Below are positions 26,849 through 34,227 of a stretch of 64,000 nt of DNA, in pieces. The first letter of the stretch is position 1. Every line of letters begins with the position of its first letter. The position numbers and the translations under genes are program-made. A model generated the notes under the pieces. That model searched no databases. It had not been told where the DNA came from and was given only the letters and a program-made list of their open reading frames with translations. The stretch is from Treponema sp. (GTDB taxonomy: Bacteria; Spirochaetota; Spirochaetia; Treponematales; Treponemataceae), in the NCBI GenBank assembly GCA_017651065.1, contig JAGCDP010000024.1, positions 37,818 to 101,817 on the forward strand, in the 5' to 3' direction.

Positions 26849-28147
26849 TTACTCAAAGTTTTGCGCAGTTTCAAGAACGCCAAAGAAGGCCGGCTTGCAT
26901 TCGTATTCTTTTTCGAATAACAAAGGACGCTGGTGCTTGTTTGCGTTATCTGAATTATTGTAAATCCATGAAACTTCATCTTTTGTTCCCCATAAGGTAA
27001 TACCTGTAATTCCGTTTTTGCCTGGAGTTTTGCGGTATTTAAGGAATAGCTTGAAGTATTCTACATATCTGTCGCTAAGAGCTTGCTGAGAAACGCTTCT
27101 ACCGCCAAAAGCAATTTCCATTTCTGTAACCTGAACATCTACTCCAAGTGTAAAAAATTCATTCAGGGCTTTTTCGTAATCGGCAACAGTAGGGTAAGTC
27201 ATGCTTACATGCGACTGCATTCCAACAATATCAATGCGGGCGTCAGGGGCTGCCTGAATATCCTGAACAACCTTGCAGATTGCTTTTGTTTTGGCAGGTG
27301 CATAACTTGAATAATCGTTGTAGGCAAGCTTAACATCGGCAGGAGCATATTTGTTTGCATAACGGAATGCATTTACAATAAAACTGTCGTCGCCGTAAAT
27401 TGAATACCACGGACTTGAAGTTCTTAACGGGTCATCTGTCCAGGCGCCGTCGGTACAGGCTTCGTTTACAACATCCCATGTAACAATAATTCTTTTGCCG
27501 TCGTTGTTTTTTTCTTCCCAGTCTTTTACAAATTCCAGAACAGATTTTATATACCATTCCTGGCGTGCTGTCATTGTAGCTTTGTCGGCATATGGTTTAC
27601 TTGTAGAGTAATCTTCGCGGAAGAACCAGGTCGGAGTCTGACTGTGCCATACAAGTACATGGCCACGCATTATCATTCCATATTGTTTTGCAATATCAAG
27701 AATCTTTGCAAGGCGTGTAAAACCTAAAAGTTTCTCTGGAACCTGATACTCTTTTCCGTCTTCTGCTTTAAAAGCAACTGTTTTTTGTGGCTGAGCCCAG
27801 TTAAAAATAAAATCAGGTTTGCATTCGTTTTCGCAGGTAAAACAGTTTGCCTGATAGCTTACACCCTTCATGATGCTGTCATTTGTAAGCTGAGTTTCCG
27901 GAACTGCAAAACCAAAGTAATCAAAGTACCTGGTGTATTCATCTTTAAGAGCAGGAACTTCTGTCCAGGTTTGCTGTTTACTGTTTTTTCCTGTTGAAGA
28001 AGAAGCAGAAGATATTTTTACGGGAATTACAGGTTCTGCTTTCTGTTTTGTTTCTTTTTTTGAAGAACATGAAATAAGAACTACAGAGCATAAAATGACT
28101 CCGCAGTATGTGGCGATAATTGATAATTTAGTGTGTTTCATTTTCAT
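26849..28147 (-). CDS. GH10 endo-1,4-beta-xylanase lipoprotein
   Basis: A 432-residue secreted xylanase. A signal with lipobox VLISC (Cys27) anchors it to a membrane, followed by a Ser/Lys-rich linker (28-62). The GH10 barrel has the acid/base Glu229 in TWDVVNEA and the nucleophile Glu342 in VTEMEIA, plus conserved RGHVLVWHSQTP and QSHVS. It cuts xylan main chains outside the cell. The start is uncertain: ATG at 28147 or the next at 28141, both weakly supported by the upstream sequence. The gene is divergent from the 304-residue hydrolase-like gene, and the 119-nt gap must carry both promoters. Confidence 0.94.
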   Translation of the reverse strand: MKMKHTKLSIIATYCGVILCSVVLISCSSKKETKQKAEPVIPVKISSASSSTGKNSKQQTWTEVPALKDEYTRYFDYFGFAVPETQLTNDSIMKGVSYQANCFTCENECKPDFIFNWAQPQKTVAFKAEDGKEYQVPEKLLGFTRLAKILDIAKQYGMIMRGHVLVWHSQTPTWFFREDYSTSKPYADKATMTARQEWYIKSVLEFVKDWEEKNNDGKRIIVTWDVVNEACTDGAWTDDPLRTSSPWYSIYGDDSFIVNAFRYANKYAPADVKLAYNDYSSYAPAKTKAICKVVQDIQAAPDARIDIVGMQSHVSMTYPTVADYEKALNEFFTLGVDVQVTEMEIAFGGRSVSQQALSDRYVEYFKLFLKYRKTPGKNGITGITLWGTKDEVSWIYNNSDNANKHQRPLLFEKEYECKPAFFGVLETAQNFE

Positions 28148-28266
28148 ATTAATAGCAGAAAATCACAGAAAAAACAATTCGTTAAACTTAAGGCGCTTCA
28201 GACTAGTTTATTTTTTTTATAGATGTTAAAATGATTATACGAGAAAAAGGAGAGAGTTAGAGAGTT

Positions 28267-29181
28267 ATGGCAAACATTATTCAGAAGTTCATGGCGTGCA
28301 AAACGCGCTGGGATTTTGGAAGAATGGATAAGAGACGCGATACAGGTCAGTCAATTCCTGATGATATAATGCGCTTTGAAAACATTCTGTATGGTCCCGA
28401 CAAAAAATTCCAGAAATGGCAGTATCTTGATGTTTATCGTCCTGCTGGGAAATCTCAGAAAGAAAAGCTTCCTGTAATTGTTAGTGTACATGGAGGCGCC
28501 TGGGTATATGGCGATAAGGATGTTTATCAGTGGTACTGTATGCGTCTTGCTCAACGCGGTTTTGCAGTAATTAATTTTTCTTACAGGCTTGCACCTGAAA
28601 CAGCTTTTCCTTGTTCAGTTGAAGATACAGAGCTTGTTTTTCAGTGGCTTGGTAACAACGCAGACGAATATGGTTTTGATATAAATAATGTTTTTGCTGT
28701 AGGCGATTATGCCGGTGCACATCTTCTGGCAATTTATGCTTCTGCAATAACAAATGATGAATATGCAAAGAATTTTAAGTTCATTAAAAGTAAGCCGTTC
28801 AGTCTTCGTGGTGTTGCTTTGAACTGCGGTAAATATAATCTTGATCCTTCGCTTGAAAAAAATCCTTTTATGAAAATGCTTGTAGAAGCACTTTTGCAGT
28901 CTAAAATAACAAAGGAAGGACTTGAGCTTTTAAATGCGAGCGCGCATGTTACAAAAGCTTTTCCTCCTGCATTTGTAATGACTTGTATTGGTGATTTTCA
29001 GTTTGTTCAGGCACCTTTTATTACAAAGGCATTGGAACAGGCAGGGGTTCAATTTGAATATCATTGCTATGGTTCAGAAGAAAAACCATTGTGGCACGTT
29101 TTCCACTGTGACCCGCACCTGGAAGAAGCCGTTGTATGCAATGACGATGAATGTAATTTCTTTAAGTCGCTGATTTTATAA
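28267..29181 (+). CDS. Alpha/beta hydrolase fold protein lacking the catalytic serine
   Basis: A 304-residue protein of the hormone-sensitive-lipase/acetylesterase type: the oxyanion motif VSVHGGAWVYGDK is at 73-84 and the downstream FSYRLAPETAFP is typical. The nucleophile elbow reads GDYAGAH (146-152) where the family has GDSAGAH: codon 148 (28708-28710) is TAT, one base from TCT. The Asp (CIGDFQF) and His (WHVFHCD) of the triad remain. It is therefore a probable pseudoenzyme or binding protein unless the base is wrong. GGAGAG precedes the ATG. The last 20 bp overlap the end of the convergent GntR gene. Confidence 0.85.
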   Translation: MANIIQKFMACKTRWDFGRMDKRRDTGQSIPDDIMRFENILYGPDKKFQKWQYLDVYRPAGKSQKEKLPVIVSVHGGAWVYGDKDVYQWYCMRLAQRGFAVINFSYRLAPETAFPCSVEDTELVFQWLGNNADEYGFDINNVFAVGDYAGAHLLAIYASAITNDEYAKNFKFIKSKPFSLRGVALNCGKYNLDPSLEKNPFMKMLVEALLQSKITKEGLELLNASAHVTKAFPPAFVMTCIGDFQFVQAPFITKALEQAGVQFEYHCYGSEEKPLWHVFHCDPHLEEAVVCNDDECNFFKSLIL

Positions 29182-29527
29182 TCTGAATAATTTCATCCAG
29201 ACTCAAACCCATTTCGCGGCAGGAATTTACTGCTTTGCGTAATACTTCTTCGGCAGCAGCGTTTCGTTTACCGGATATTTCGTGATGTTCAAGCTTGTTT
29301 ACAAAGGTACCACGTCCTGCGGCTGTAGAAATAAAACCTTCGCGTTCAAGCTGCTCCCACGCCTGTTTTACAGGAATTACGCTTATGCGCAGATTCAGGG
29401 CAACAGTGCGAATAGGAGGAAGCTTTTCACCGGCAGAAATCTCGCCAGTCATAATCTGGTTAGAAATCTGCTCGTAGATTTGAGTATAAATTGGTTTGTC
29501 TGAATGTTGTGACAATACTATATCCAT
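29162..29527 (-). CDS. GntR-family regulator, YtrA type
   Basis: A 121-residue repressor: an N-terminal winged helix (IYEQISNQIMTGEISAGEKL; RISVIPVKQAWEQLEREGFI; AAGRGTFV) and only about 45 C-terminal residues, as in the short YtrA subfamily that controls ABC transporters. It is the last gene of an ATPase-permease-regulator operon, whose first gene has a palindromic operator; autoregulation is likely. Its Shine-Dalgarno (AAGGG, 5 nt before the ATG) is part of a family-C repeat. The 3' end overlaps the hydrolase-like gene by 20 bp, tail to tail. Confidence 0.9.
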   Translation of the reverse strand: MDIVLSQHSDKPIYTQIYEQISNQIMTGEISAGEKLPPIRTVALNLRISVIPVKQAWEQLEREGFISTAAGRGTFVNKLEHHEISGKRNAAAEEVLRKAVNSCREMGLSLDEIIQIIKSAT

Positions 29528-29532
29528 AATGA

Positions 29533-29552
29533 CCCTTCGACAGGCTCAGGGC
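29533..29552. repeat. Family-C repeat supplying the GntR ribosome site
   Basis: On the minus strand GCCCTGAGCCTGTCGAAGGG, ending 5 nt before the ATG of the GntR gene. Its last bases AAGGG are the only Shine-Dalgarno-like sequence there. Confidence 0.8.
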
Positions 29553-29560
29553 CCCCGAAC

Positions 29561-30259
29561 CTACATATCATAACGCTCAAACTGCTTTGCAGCACGCTTA
29601 AAGGTTATTGGCCAGCTTATTATAAATAGTAATAAACCAGTTCCAAGTACCGGCAGCTGCTTTATAAGGCCGGCAAAATCATTCTGATTCAGAATTGAAC
29701 CAAAACGTGTAAGGAATGTCTGTGCGTTTTCGGGGTGGGCCAAGGTTCCTCTGTACATCCATACAGGGAGTTCACAAAGCACGTAAATTCCAAAGTATAA
29801 AACTGCCGAAAGCATAAAGCGCCAGCCAGGTTTAAGCGGATTTTTATAAATGCCGCCAAGGAATATGTAATTAAAAACTGCAAGATTAAAAAACTGGAAT
29901 CCAAAATAGGCAACATTAATGTCTATTCCCGATTTATTCGGCGGGAAGTTACATTTTGCACGAACAAATGCCGCAATAAGTGCAAACGGAATGAATGATA
30001 ATTCCAGAAGTCCGCAGTACAAAAAGCGTGCCTTTACTGTATCAATTTTTCGCACAGGTAAAAGTACAGTGTACATCATTCCGTGATTAACCTGATTAAG
30101 AGTATAGGTCATCATAATTCCAAGTGTAATATAAAAGCAGCCTATATAAACCGGATAACTTGGAATAAAATAAAAGACAAGGACACAAAGAATCCAAATA
30201 TAAACAGAAAGATTTGTTTCAAGCTTTGCTTCTTTTTTAAAGAGTTTCATAACATTCAT
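29561..30259 (-). CDS. ABC-2 type permease of the YtrA-type operon
   Basis: A 232-residue membrane protein with about six hydrophobic helices (IWILCVLVFYFIPSYPVYIG; CFYITLGIMMTYTL; then LSFIPFALIAAF and others). The order of genes, the motif VLLPVRKIDTVKARF and its length match ABC-2 membrane subunits related to YtrC/ABC2_membrane_5. It begins 3 nt after the ATPase stop. With that ATPase it probably forms an exporter induced by a cell-envelope stress, as in Bacillus ytr (inference by analogy). Substrate unknown. Confidence 0.82.
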   Translation of the reverse strand: MNVMKLFKKEAKLETNLSVYIWILCVLVFYFIPSYPVYIGCFYITLGIMMTYTLNQVNHGMMYTVLLPVRKIDTVKARFLYCGLLELSFIPFALIAAFVRAKCNFPPNKSGIDINVAYFGFQFFNLAVFNYIFLGGIYKNPLKPGWRFMLSAVLYFGIYVLCELPVWMYRGTLAHPENAQTFLTRFGSILNQNDFAGLIKQLPVLGTGLLLFIISWPITFKRAAKQFERYDM

Positions 30260-30262
30260 GGC

Positions 30263-31111
30263 CTATCTCCTTTCAATGTGAACCATAATATCTTCAAGCA
30301 ACGGATCGCTTAATTCTAAACCTGCGTTTTTTGCAAGCTCTGTATCTGCTGCATACATCATTCCTTCAAAGCCAAGCTGGTGCTTATGGAGGCCTATTAC
30401 TTTTTCTTCGAGCTCCGGTGTAAGCTGATCTTTTTTACCGGCAACAAGAATGTAGTTCTTTTTAAAATCTTCTTTTTCGGCAGCAGCAAGAATCTGACCG
30501 TTTTTAATGTAAGTAATGTAGTCTGCGCATTTTTCAAGGTCACTTGTAATGTGTGTAGAGAACAAAACAGAATGCTGTCCGTCTTCTATGAATTCCTGAA
30601 GCATGCAGATAAGGTCGTCGCGTGCTGCAGGGTCAAGACCACTTGTAGGCTCGTCAAGAATAAGCAGGCGGGCATTGTGGCTCATTGCAATTGCGAGGGA
30701 ATATTTGACCTTCATACCTGCACTAAGCTGCTTGAACTTTTTGTTCTGATCAATTTCAAAACGCTGGCAAAGCTCGTTGTAGCGGTTGTCATCCCAGTTT
30801 TTGTAGAAGGTTTTTGTGATGTCTGTAATATTTTTAATTTTGCTTTCAGGGTAAAAATCAACTCCGCCAAAAACATATCCAACCTGATTTTTAATTTCAA
30901 TCTCATCCTTTGGCATATCCAGACCGCAAAGCTTAACAGTTCCACCGTCGTTGTTCATAAGGTTGAGCGTTGTCTTTAAGGTTGTAGATTTACCGGCACC
31001 ATTGCGGCCAATAAATCCCATGATAAAGCCTTCTTCCAGTGTAATGTCCACGTTCTTCAGCTGGAAGCTCGGGAAATTTTTACAAAGTCCACGAATTTCA
31101 ATTAAATTCAT
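30263..31111 (-). CDS. ABC transporter ATPase (YtrB/CcmA type)
   Basis: A 282-residue ATPase. Walker A GFIGRNGAGKST, Q-loop VGYVFGG, Walker B LLILDEPTSGLDP, and the switch FSTHI are clear; the signature is altered to LSAGM (in FKQLSAGMKVKYSLAIAMS), usual for this subfamily. About 60 extra C-terminal residues follow. The ATG at 31111 has GAGG at 7-nt spacing; a GTG at 31117 is less favoured. It heads an operon with a membrane subunit and the GntR regulator. Confidence 0.92.
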   Translation of the reverse strand: MNLIEIRGLCKNFPSFQLKNVDITLEEGFIMGFIGRNGAGKSTTLKTTLNLMNNDGGTVKLCGLDMPKDEIEIKNQVGYVFGGVDFYPESKIKNITDITKTFYKNWDDNRYNELCQRFEIDQNKKFKQLSAGMKVKYSLAIAMSHNARLLILDEPTSGLDPAARDDLICMLQEFIEDGQHSVLFSTHITSDLEKCADYITYIKNGQILAAAEKEDFKKNYILVAGKKDQLTPELEEKVIGLHKHQLGFEGMMYAADTELAKNAGLELSDPLLEDIMVHIERR

Positions 31112-31125
31112 AAGCACACCTCAAC

Positions 31126-31175
31126 TTGTGTATATTGTATATACACAATATAACACTCGCGGTGAGGGTTGTCAA
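31126..31175 (-). promoter_or_regulatory. Promoter and palindromic operator of the YtrA-type operon
   Basis: On the minus strand: TTGACA (31170-31175), 17-nt spacer, TATATT (31147-31152), then a palindrome TTGTGTATA (31126-31134) / TATACACAA (31140-31148) with a 5-bp centre. It overlaps the expected start of transcription and matches how YtrA-type GntR repressors bind. The -35 overlaps the -35 of the divergent phosphatase promoter. Confidence 0.75.
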
Positions 31176-31196
31176 GAAAAAAAAGTGTGATATACT
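31169..31196 (+). promoter_or_regulatory. Promoter of the phosphatase gene, near-leaderless
   Basis: TTGTCA (31169-31174), 16-nt spacer, TATACT (31191-31196). The ATG at 31206 is 9 nt beyond the -10 with no Shine-Dalgarno, giving a leader of about 0-3 nt. Its -35 shares six bases with the opposing TTGACA. Confidence 0.6.
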
Positions 31197-31205
31197 AATA
31201 TTGTT

Positions 31206-31979
31206 ATGGAAATTATCAGGCTGAAGCGTTTGAAGAATTATCGCGATTTGGGGGGCATAAAGACTGTTGACGGCAGAGTTACAAAGTCGCATATGCTCAT
31301 TCGTGGTACAACGCTTTTTGATCCTACCTTGCTTGGTATAAAGCTTTTAAAGGAACAATACAATCTTAAGACAATCATAGATTTACGCACTCAAAAAGAA
31401 ATGCTTGAAAAGCCTGATGTTCTTATTGACGGTGTTGAAATTGTTCATATGCCTATTATTAATGAAGCTGTAGCCGGAATCAGTCATGAAAAAAAGGTTC
31501 GCAGCTTTAAGACACTTATGATGATGCCTCGCATGGAAGAACTTTATGTGAGTATGGTAACAGCAGAAAGCCTTGATAATGTTGTAAAGGTTTTAAAATA
31601 TATTCTGACTTTACCGCTCCAGAAGTTTTCTGTTGTTTTTCATTGTACTGCAGGTAAGGATAGAACAGGAGTTATTTCGGCATTGCTGCTTTCGTTCCTG
31701 GGAGTAGACAGGGCTACTGTTATTAAAGATTATCTTCTTACAAACAAAAACGTTCAGTTTAAGGCAAACATGGCTTATCTTGGACTGCTCCTTACAAAAG
31801 GAAATCATAAGCTGGCACATAAAATCAAACATTATTTTATGGCTGAACCTGATTTTATAAAAGCATCACTCAACAGGCTGGAAAAGGATTTTGGTTCGCT
31901 TAAGGAATTTTTTAAGCAGAAGCTTGGCTTCAGCGAAGAAGAAGAAAAAGAAATAAAGGATAAATTTTTGGAGGGTTAG
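31206..31979 (+). CDS. Tyrosine phosphatase-like protein (PTP-like, CX5R)
   Basis: A 257-residue phosphatase of the Tyr_phosphatase_2/3-like family. The P-loop is HCTAGKDRTG, with the catalytic Cys and Arg; the N-terminal NYRDLGGIKTVDGR and the DLRTQKEM strand-turn are characteristic. It may act on phosphotyrosine, lipids or nucleotides; the sequence does not tell. A run of six G at 31249-31254 falls in the GG codons. It is followed immediately (TAG-ATG) by the dCMP deaminase gene, forming an operon. Confidence 0.88.
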   Translation: MEIIRLKRLKNYRDLGGIKTVDGRVTKSHMLIRGTTLFDPTLLGIKLLKEQYNLKTIIDLRTQKEMLEKPDVLIDGVEIVHMPIINEAVAGISHEKKVRSFKTLMMMPRMEELYVSMVTAESLDNVVKVLKYILTLPLQKFSVVFHCTAGKDRTGVISALLLSFLGVDRATVIKDYLLTNKNVQFKANMAYLGLLLTKGNHKLAHKIKHYFMAEPDFIKASLNRLEKDFGSLKEFFKQKLGFSEEEEKEIKDKFLEG

Positions 31980-32471
31980 ATGGCAATTACACCAAAACGC
32001 AGCGATTACATTTCTTGGGATGAATATTTTATGGGAGTTGCAAAGCTTGCAGGCTTCCGCTCAAAGGATCCTAATTCACAGGTTGGAGCATGTATTGTAA
32101 GCGAAGATAACAAGATTCTTTCTATGGGCTATAACGGTTTTCCACGCGGCTGTTCAGATGATGAATTTCCATGGGCACGCGAAGGAGATACTCTTGAAAC
32201 AAAATATGCATACGTTTGCCACAGTGAGCTTAATGCAATTTTGAATTATCGCGGCGGTTCGCTCGAAGGTTCAAAAATTTATGTAACACTTTTCCCTTGT
32301 AATGAATGTGCAAAGGCAATTATTCAGGCTGGAATTAAAACAGTTGTTTATGCAGATAACAAATATGACGGAACACCAAGCGTTGAAGCTTCTAAGCGTT
32401 TGATGAATGCTGCTGGGGTTCGTTACTATCAGTATGAGCCGACTGGTCGCAAGATTCAGATTGATGTTTAA
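31980..32471 (+). CDS. dCMP deaminase (ComEB family)
   Basis: A 163-residue zinc enzyme converting dCMP to dUMP for thymidylate synthesis. Zinc and catalytic motifs are HSELNA (His, proton-shuttle Glu) and PCNECAK (two Cys). The N-terminal FMGVAKLAGFRSKDPNSQVGA is typical. GGAGG lies just before the ATG, which directly abuts the preceding stop. The last 80 bp overlap the convergent MerR-type gene. Confidence 0.93.
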   Translation: MAITPKRSDYISWDEYFMGVAKLAGFRSKDPNSQVGACIVSEDNKILSMGYNGFPRGCSDDEFPWAREGDTLETKYAYVCHSELNAILNYRGGSLEGSKIYVTLFPCNECAKAIIQAGIKTVVYADNKYDGTPSVEASKRLMNAAGVRYYQYEPTGRKIQIDV

Positions 32472-32772
32472 GCGCAAGATACATCTGTGAAAGCTCGGTT
32501 CTGGCTTCGTGAATCTGGCGGATTAATTCTGCATTTTCTTCGAGGGCCTGAGCTTCTTCTAAAAGCTGCTGACCTGCACCTTCGGCAGTGAACTTCTTTT
32601 CATTTATAAGATATTTCAGACGGTAAATCATTTCAATTTCGCGCTGTGTGTAGGTTCGGCGGCCACCCATATCTTTTTGCGGGGCAAAGCCTGGAACAAC
32701 TTCTTCCCAGTATCTAAGAACATGAGCTTTAATGCCGGTTAAGTCTTCTACTTCGCCAATTGAATAAGTCAT
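32392..32772 (-). CDS. MerR-family transcriptional regulator
   Basis: A 126-residue regulator starting MTYSIGEVEDLTGIKAHVLR, a MerR winged helix (YSIGEV... VLRYWEE ... RRTYTQREIEMIYRLKYL), followed by a helical region (about 75-110). No metal-binding cysteines are seen. The ATG at 32772 has GGGGG 5 nt upstream and starts 2 nt after the der stop, so it is the last gene of ptsI-der-merR. The 3' end overlaps the dCMP deaminase gene by 80 bp in the opposite direction. Confidence 0.85.
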   Translation of the reverse strand: MTYSIGEVEDLTGIKAHVLRYWEEVVPGFAPQKDMGGRRTYTQREIEMIYRLKYLINEKKFTAEGAGQQLLEEAQALEENAELIRQIHEARTELSQMYLALKHQSESCDQSAHTDSNEPQQHSSNA

Positions 32773-32774
32773 GT

Positions 32775-34220
32775 TTACCCCCTGTCTTCCCATTTCTGGC
32801 GGCTTGCTTTGAATTCAACCTGAACAGGAATATGGTCATAGCCTAAATCTTCGCGGATTCGGTTTTTAAGGTATGTTACATACGGCTCAGGAACAACCTC
32901 TGGCCTTGTTGCAAAAATCACAAAGTTTACAGGGTTTACGCTTGCCTGAGTCATATAGCGTATTTTAAAGTGTGCAGTTTTACTTGCAGGAGGAGGGTAG
33001 CGTTCAAGCCAGTCCTGAAGCGCATTGTTGAGCGATGCAGTTCCAATTTTGCGTGTAAGCTGCTCGTACATGTTAATAGCAGTATTCAGCAGGTCTTTGA
33101 TTCCTTTTCCTTCAAGTGCAGAAAGCGGAAGAATCGGAGCAAAGTCCATCTGACCAAACATTATATTTATCCATTCGCGAACGGCTTTTACTGCTTTGTT
33201 GCCCTGTTCTTCGCGAAGGTCCCATTTATTCAAAACAAAAATAATTCCGCGGCCTCGTTCAAAAGCAAGTGAACAGATTTTTTTATCCTGCTCTGCAAGG
33301 CCTTCTACAGCGTCAATGAGCAGGAACACAATATCACATTCGTCCAGCGTTTTGATTGCGCGGTTTACAGAATAATATTCTACGTCGTCGTGAACGCGTG
33401 CTTTTCGGCGGATTCCTGCAGTGTCAAGAACATGAAAGCCTTTACCGCCATAGGTGAAGTTGCCTTCTACAACATCGCGGGTAGTTCCGGCATAGTCACA
33501 AACAATTGATTTTTCTGAATGGGTGAGGCGGTTAGAAAGAGTAGACTTTCCTGTATTTGGCTTACCCATGATTGCAATTTTAATAGGGCGGTCTGCAGAA
33601 AGCTCACGAACGTTGCTGAAGTCGCAGCGGTCTACAATAAGGTCTGTAAGCTCGCTTATTCGGTCGCCGTGTTCTGCAGAAATAAAAATCAGATTTTCAA
33701 AACCATATTTTGCATAGTTCCAGGCTTCGGCTTCGTTGCGTCCACCTTCTGTTTTGTTTACGGCTGCAATGAGCTTGTTGGTGTAAGGGCGCATTTTTAA
33801 GATGAACTCTTCATCTTCGCCTGTGATTTCTGTTGCGTCTAAAAGAAGAACTACAACGTCTGCGCGGTCTATCATATCAAGAGAGCGTTCCACTACATAA
33901 TCATCAAGCTCTGCTTCTTTTGTTCCAATGTCGCGTGTAAGTTTATATCCACCTGTGTCTACAAGATGAACAGGTTTGTCGTTCAAAAAGGCAGTTGCTT
34001 CTACAGGGTCGCGTGTTACACCAGGCTGATCATTTGTAATAGCAATGCGACGGCGGAGGAATCGGTTGAAAAGGGTAGACTTTCCAACATTAGGACGGCC
34101 TGCAATAACAACAAGAGGAAGTCCTTCGTATTCAACTTCTTTTGAGAATTCATCCTGTGTAACCGGCTGTTCTTCTTCTTTTGGTTTTGAAAAATCCGGT
34201 TTATTTTTCTTTTTTGCCAT
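32775..34220 (-). CDS. der: Ribosome assembly GTPase Der (EngA)
   Basis: A 481-residue essential GTPase for 50S subunit maturation. Two G domains in tandem: the first with GRPNVGKST (41-49), DTGGY and NKTE; the second with GKPNTGKST, DTAGIRRKA and NKWD. A C-terminal KH-like domain follows (about 395-481; FKIRYMTQASVNPVNFVIFA). It has an N-terminal lysine/glutamate-rich extension of about 35 residues. It begins 7 nt after the ptsI stop. Confidence 0.96.
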   Translation of the reverse strand: MAKKKNKPDFSKPKEEEQPVTQDEFSKEVEYEGLPLVVIAGRPNVGKSTLFNRFLRRRIAITNDQPGVTRDPVEATAFLNDKPVHLVDTGGYKLTRDIGTKEAELDDYVVERSLDMIDRADVVVLLLDATEITGEDEEFILKMRPYTNKLIAAVNKTEGGRNEAEAWNYAKYGFENLIFISAEHGDRISELTDLIVDRCDFSNVRELSADRPIKIAIMGKPNTGKSTLSNRLTHSEKSIVCDYAGTTRDVVEGNFTYGGKGFHVLDTAGIRRKARVHDDVEYYSVNRAIKTLDECDIVFLLIDAVEGLAEQDKKICSLAFERGRGIIFVLNKWDLREEQGNKAVKAVREWINIMFGQMDFAPILPLSALEGKGIKDLLNTAINMYEQLTRKIGTASLNNALQDWLERYPPPASKTAHFKIRYMTQASVNPVNFVIFATRPEVVPEPYVTYLKNRIREDLGYDHIPVQVEFKASRQKWEDRG

Positions 34221-34227
34221 AATTCCT

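Noticed and set aside
31249..31254. Run of six G in the phosphatase gene as a third phase-variable tract
   Set aside because: Six G is short for slippage, it encodes ordinary Gly codons of a conserved motif, and the gene is in frame.
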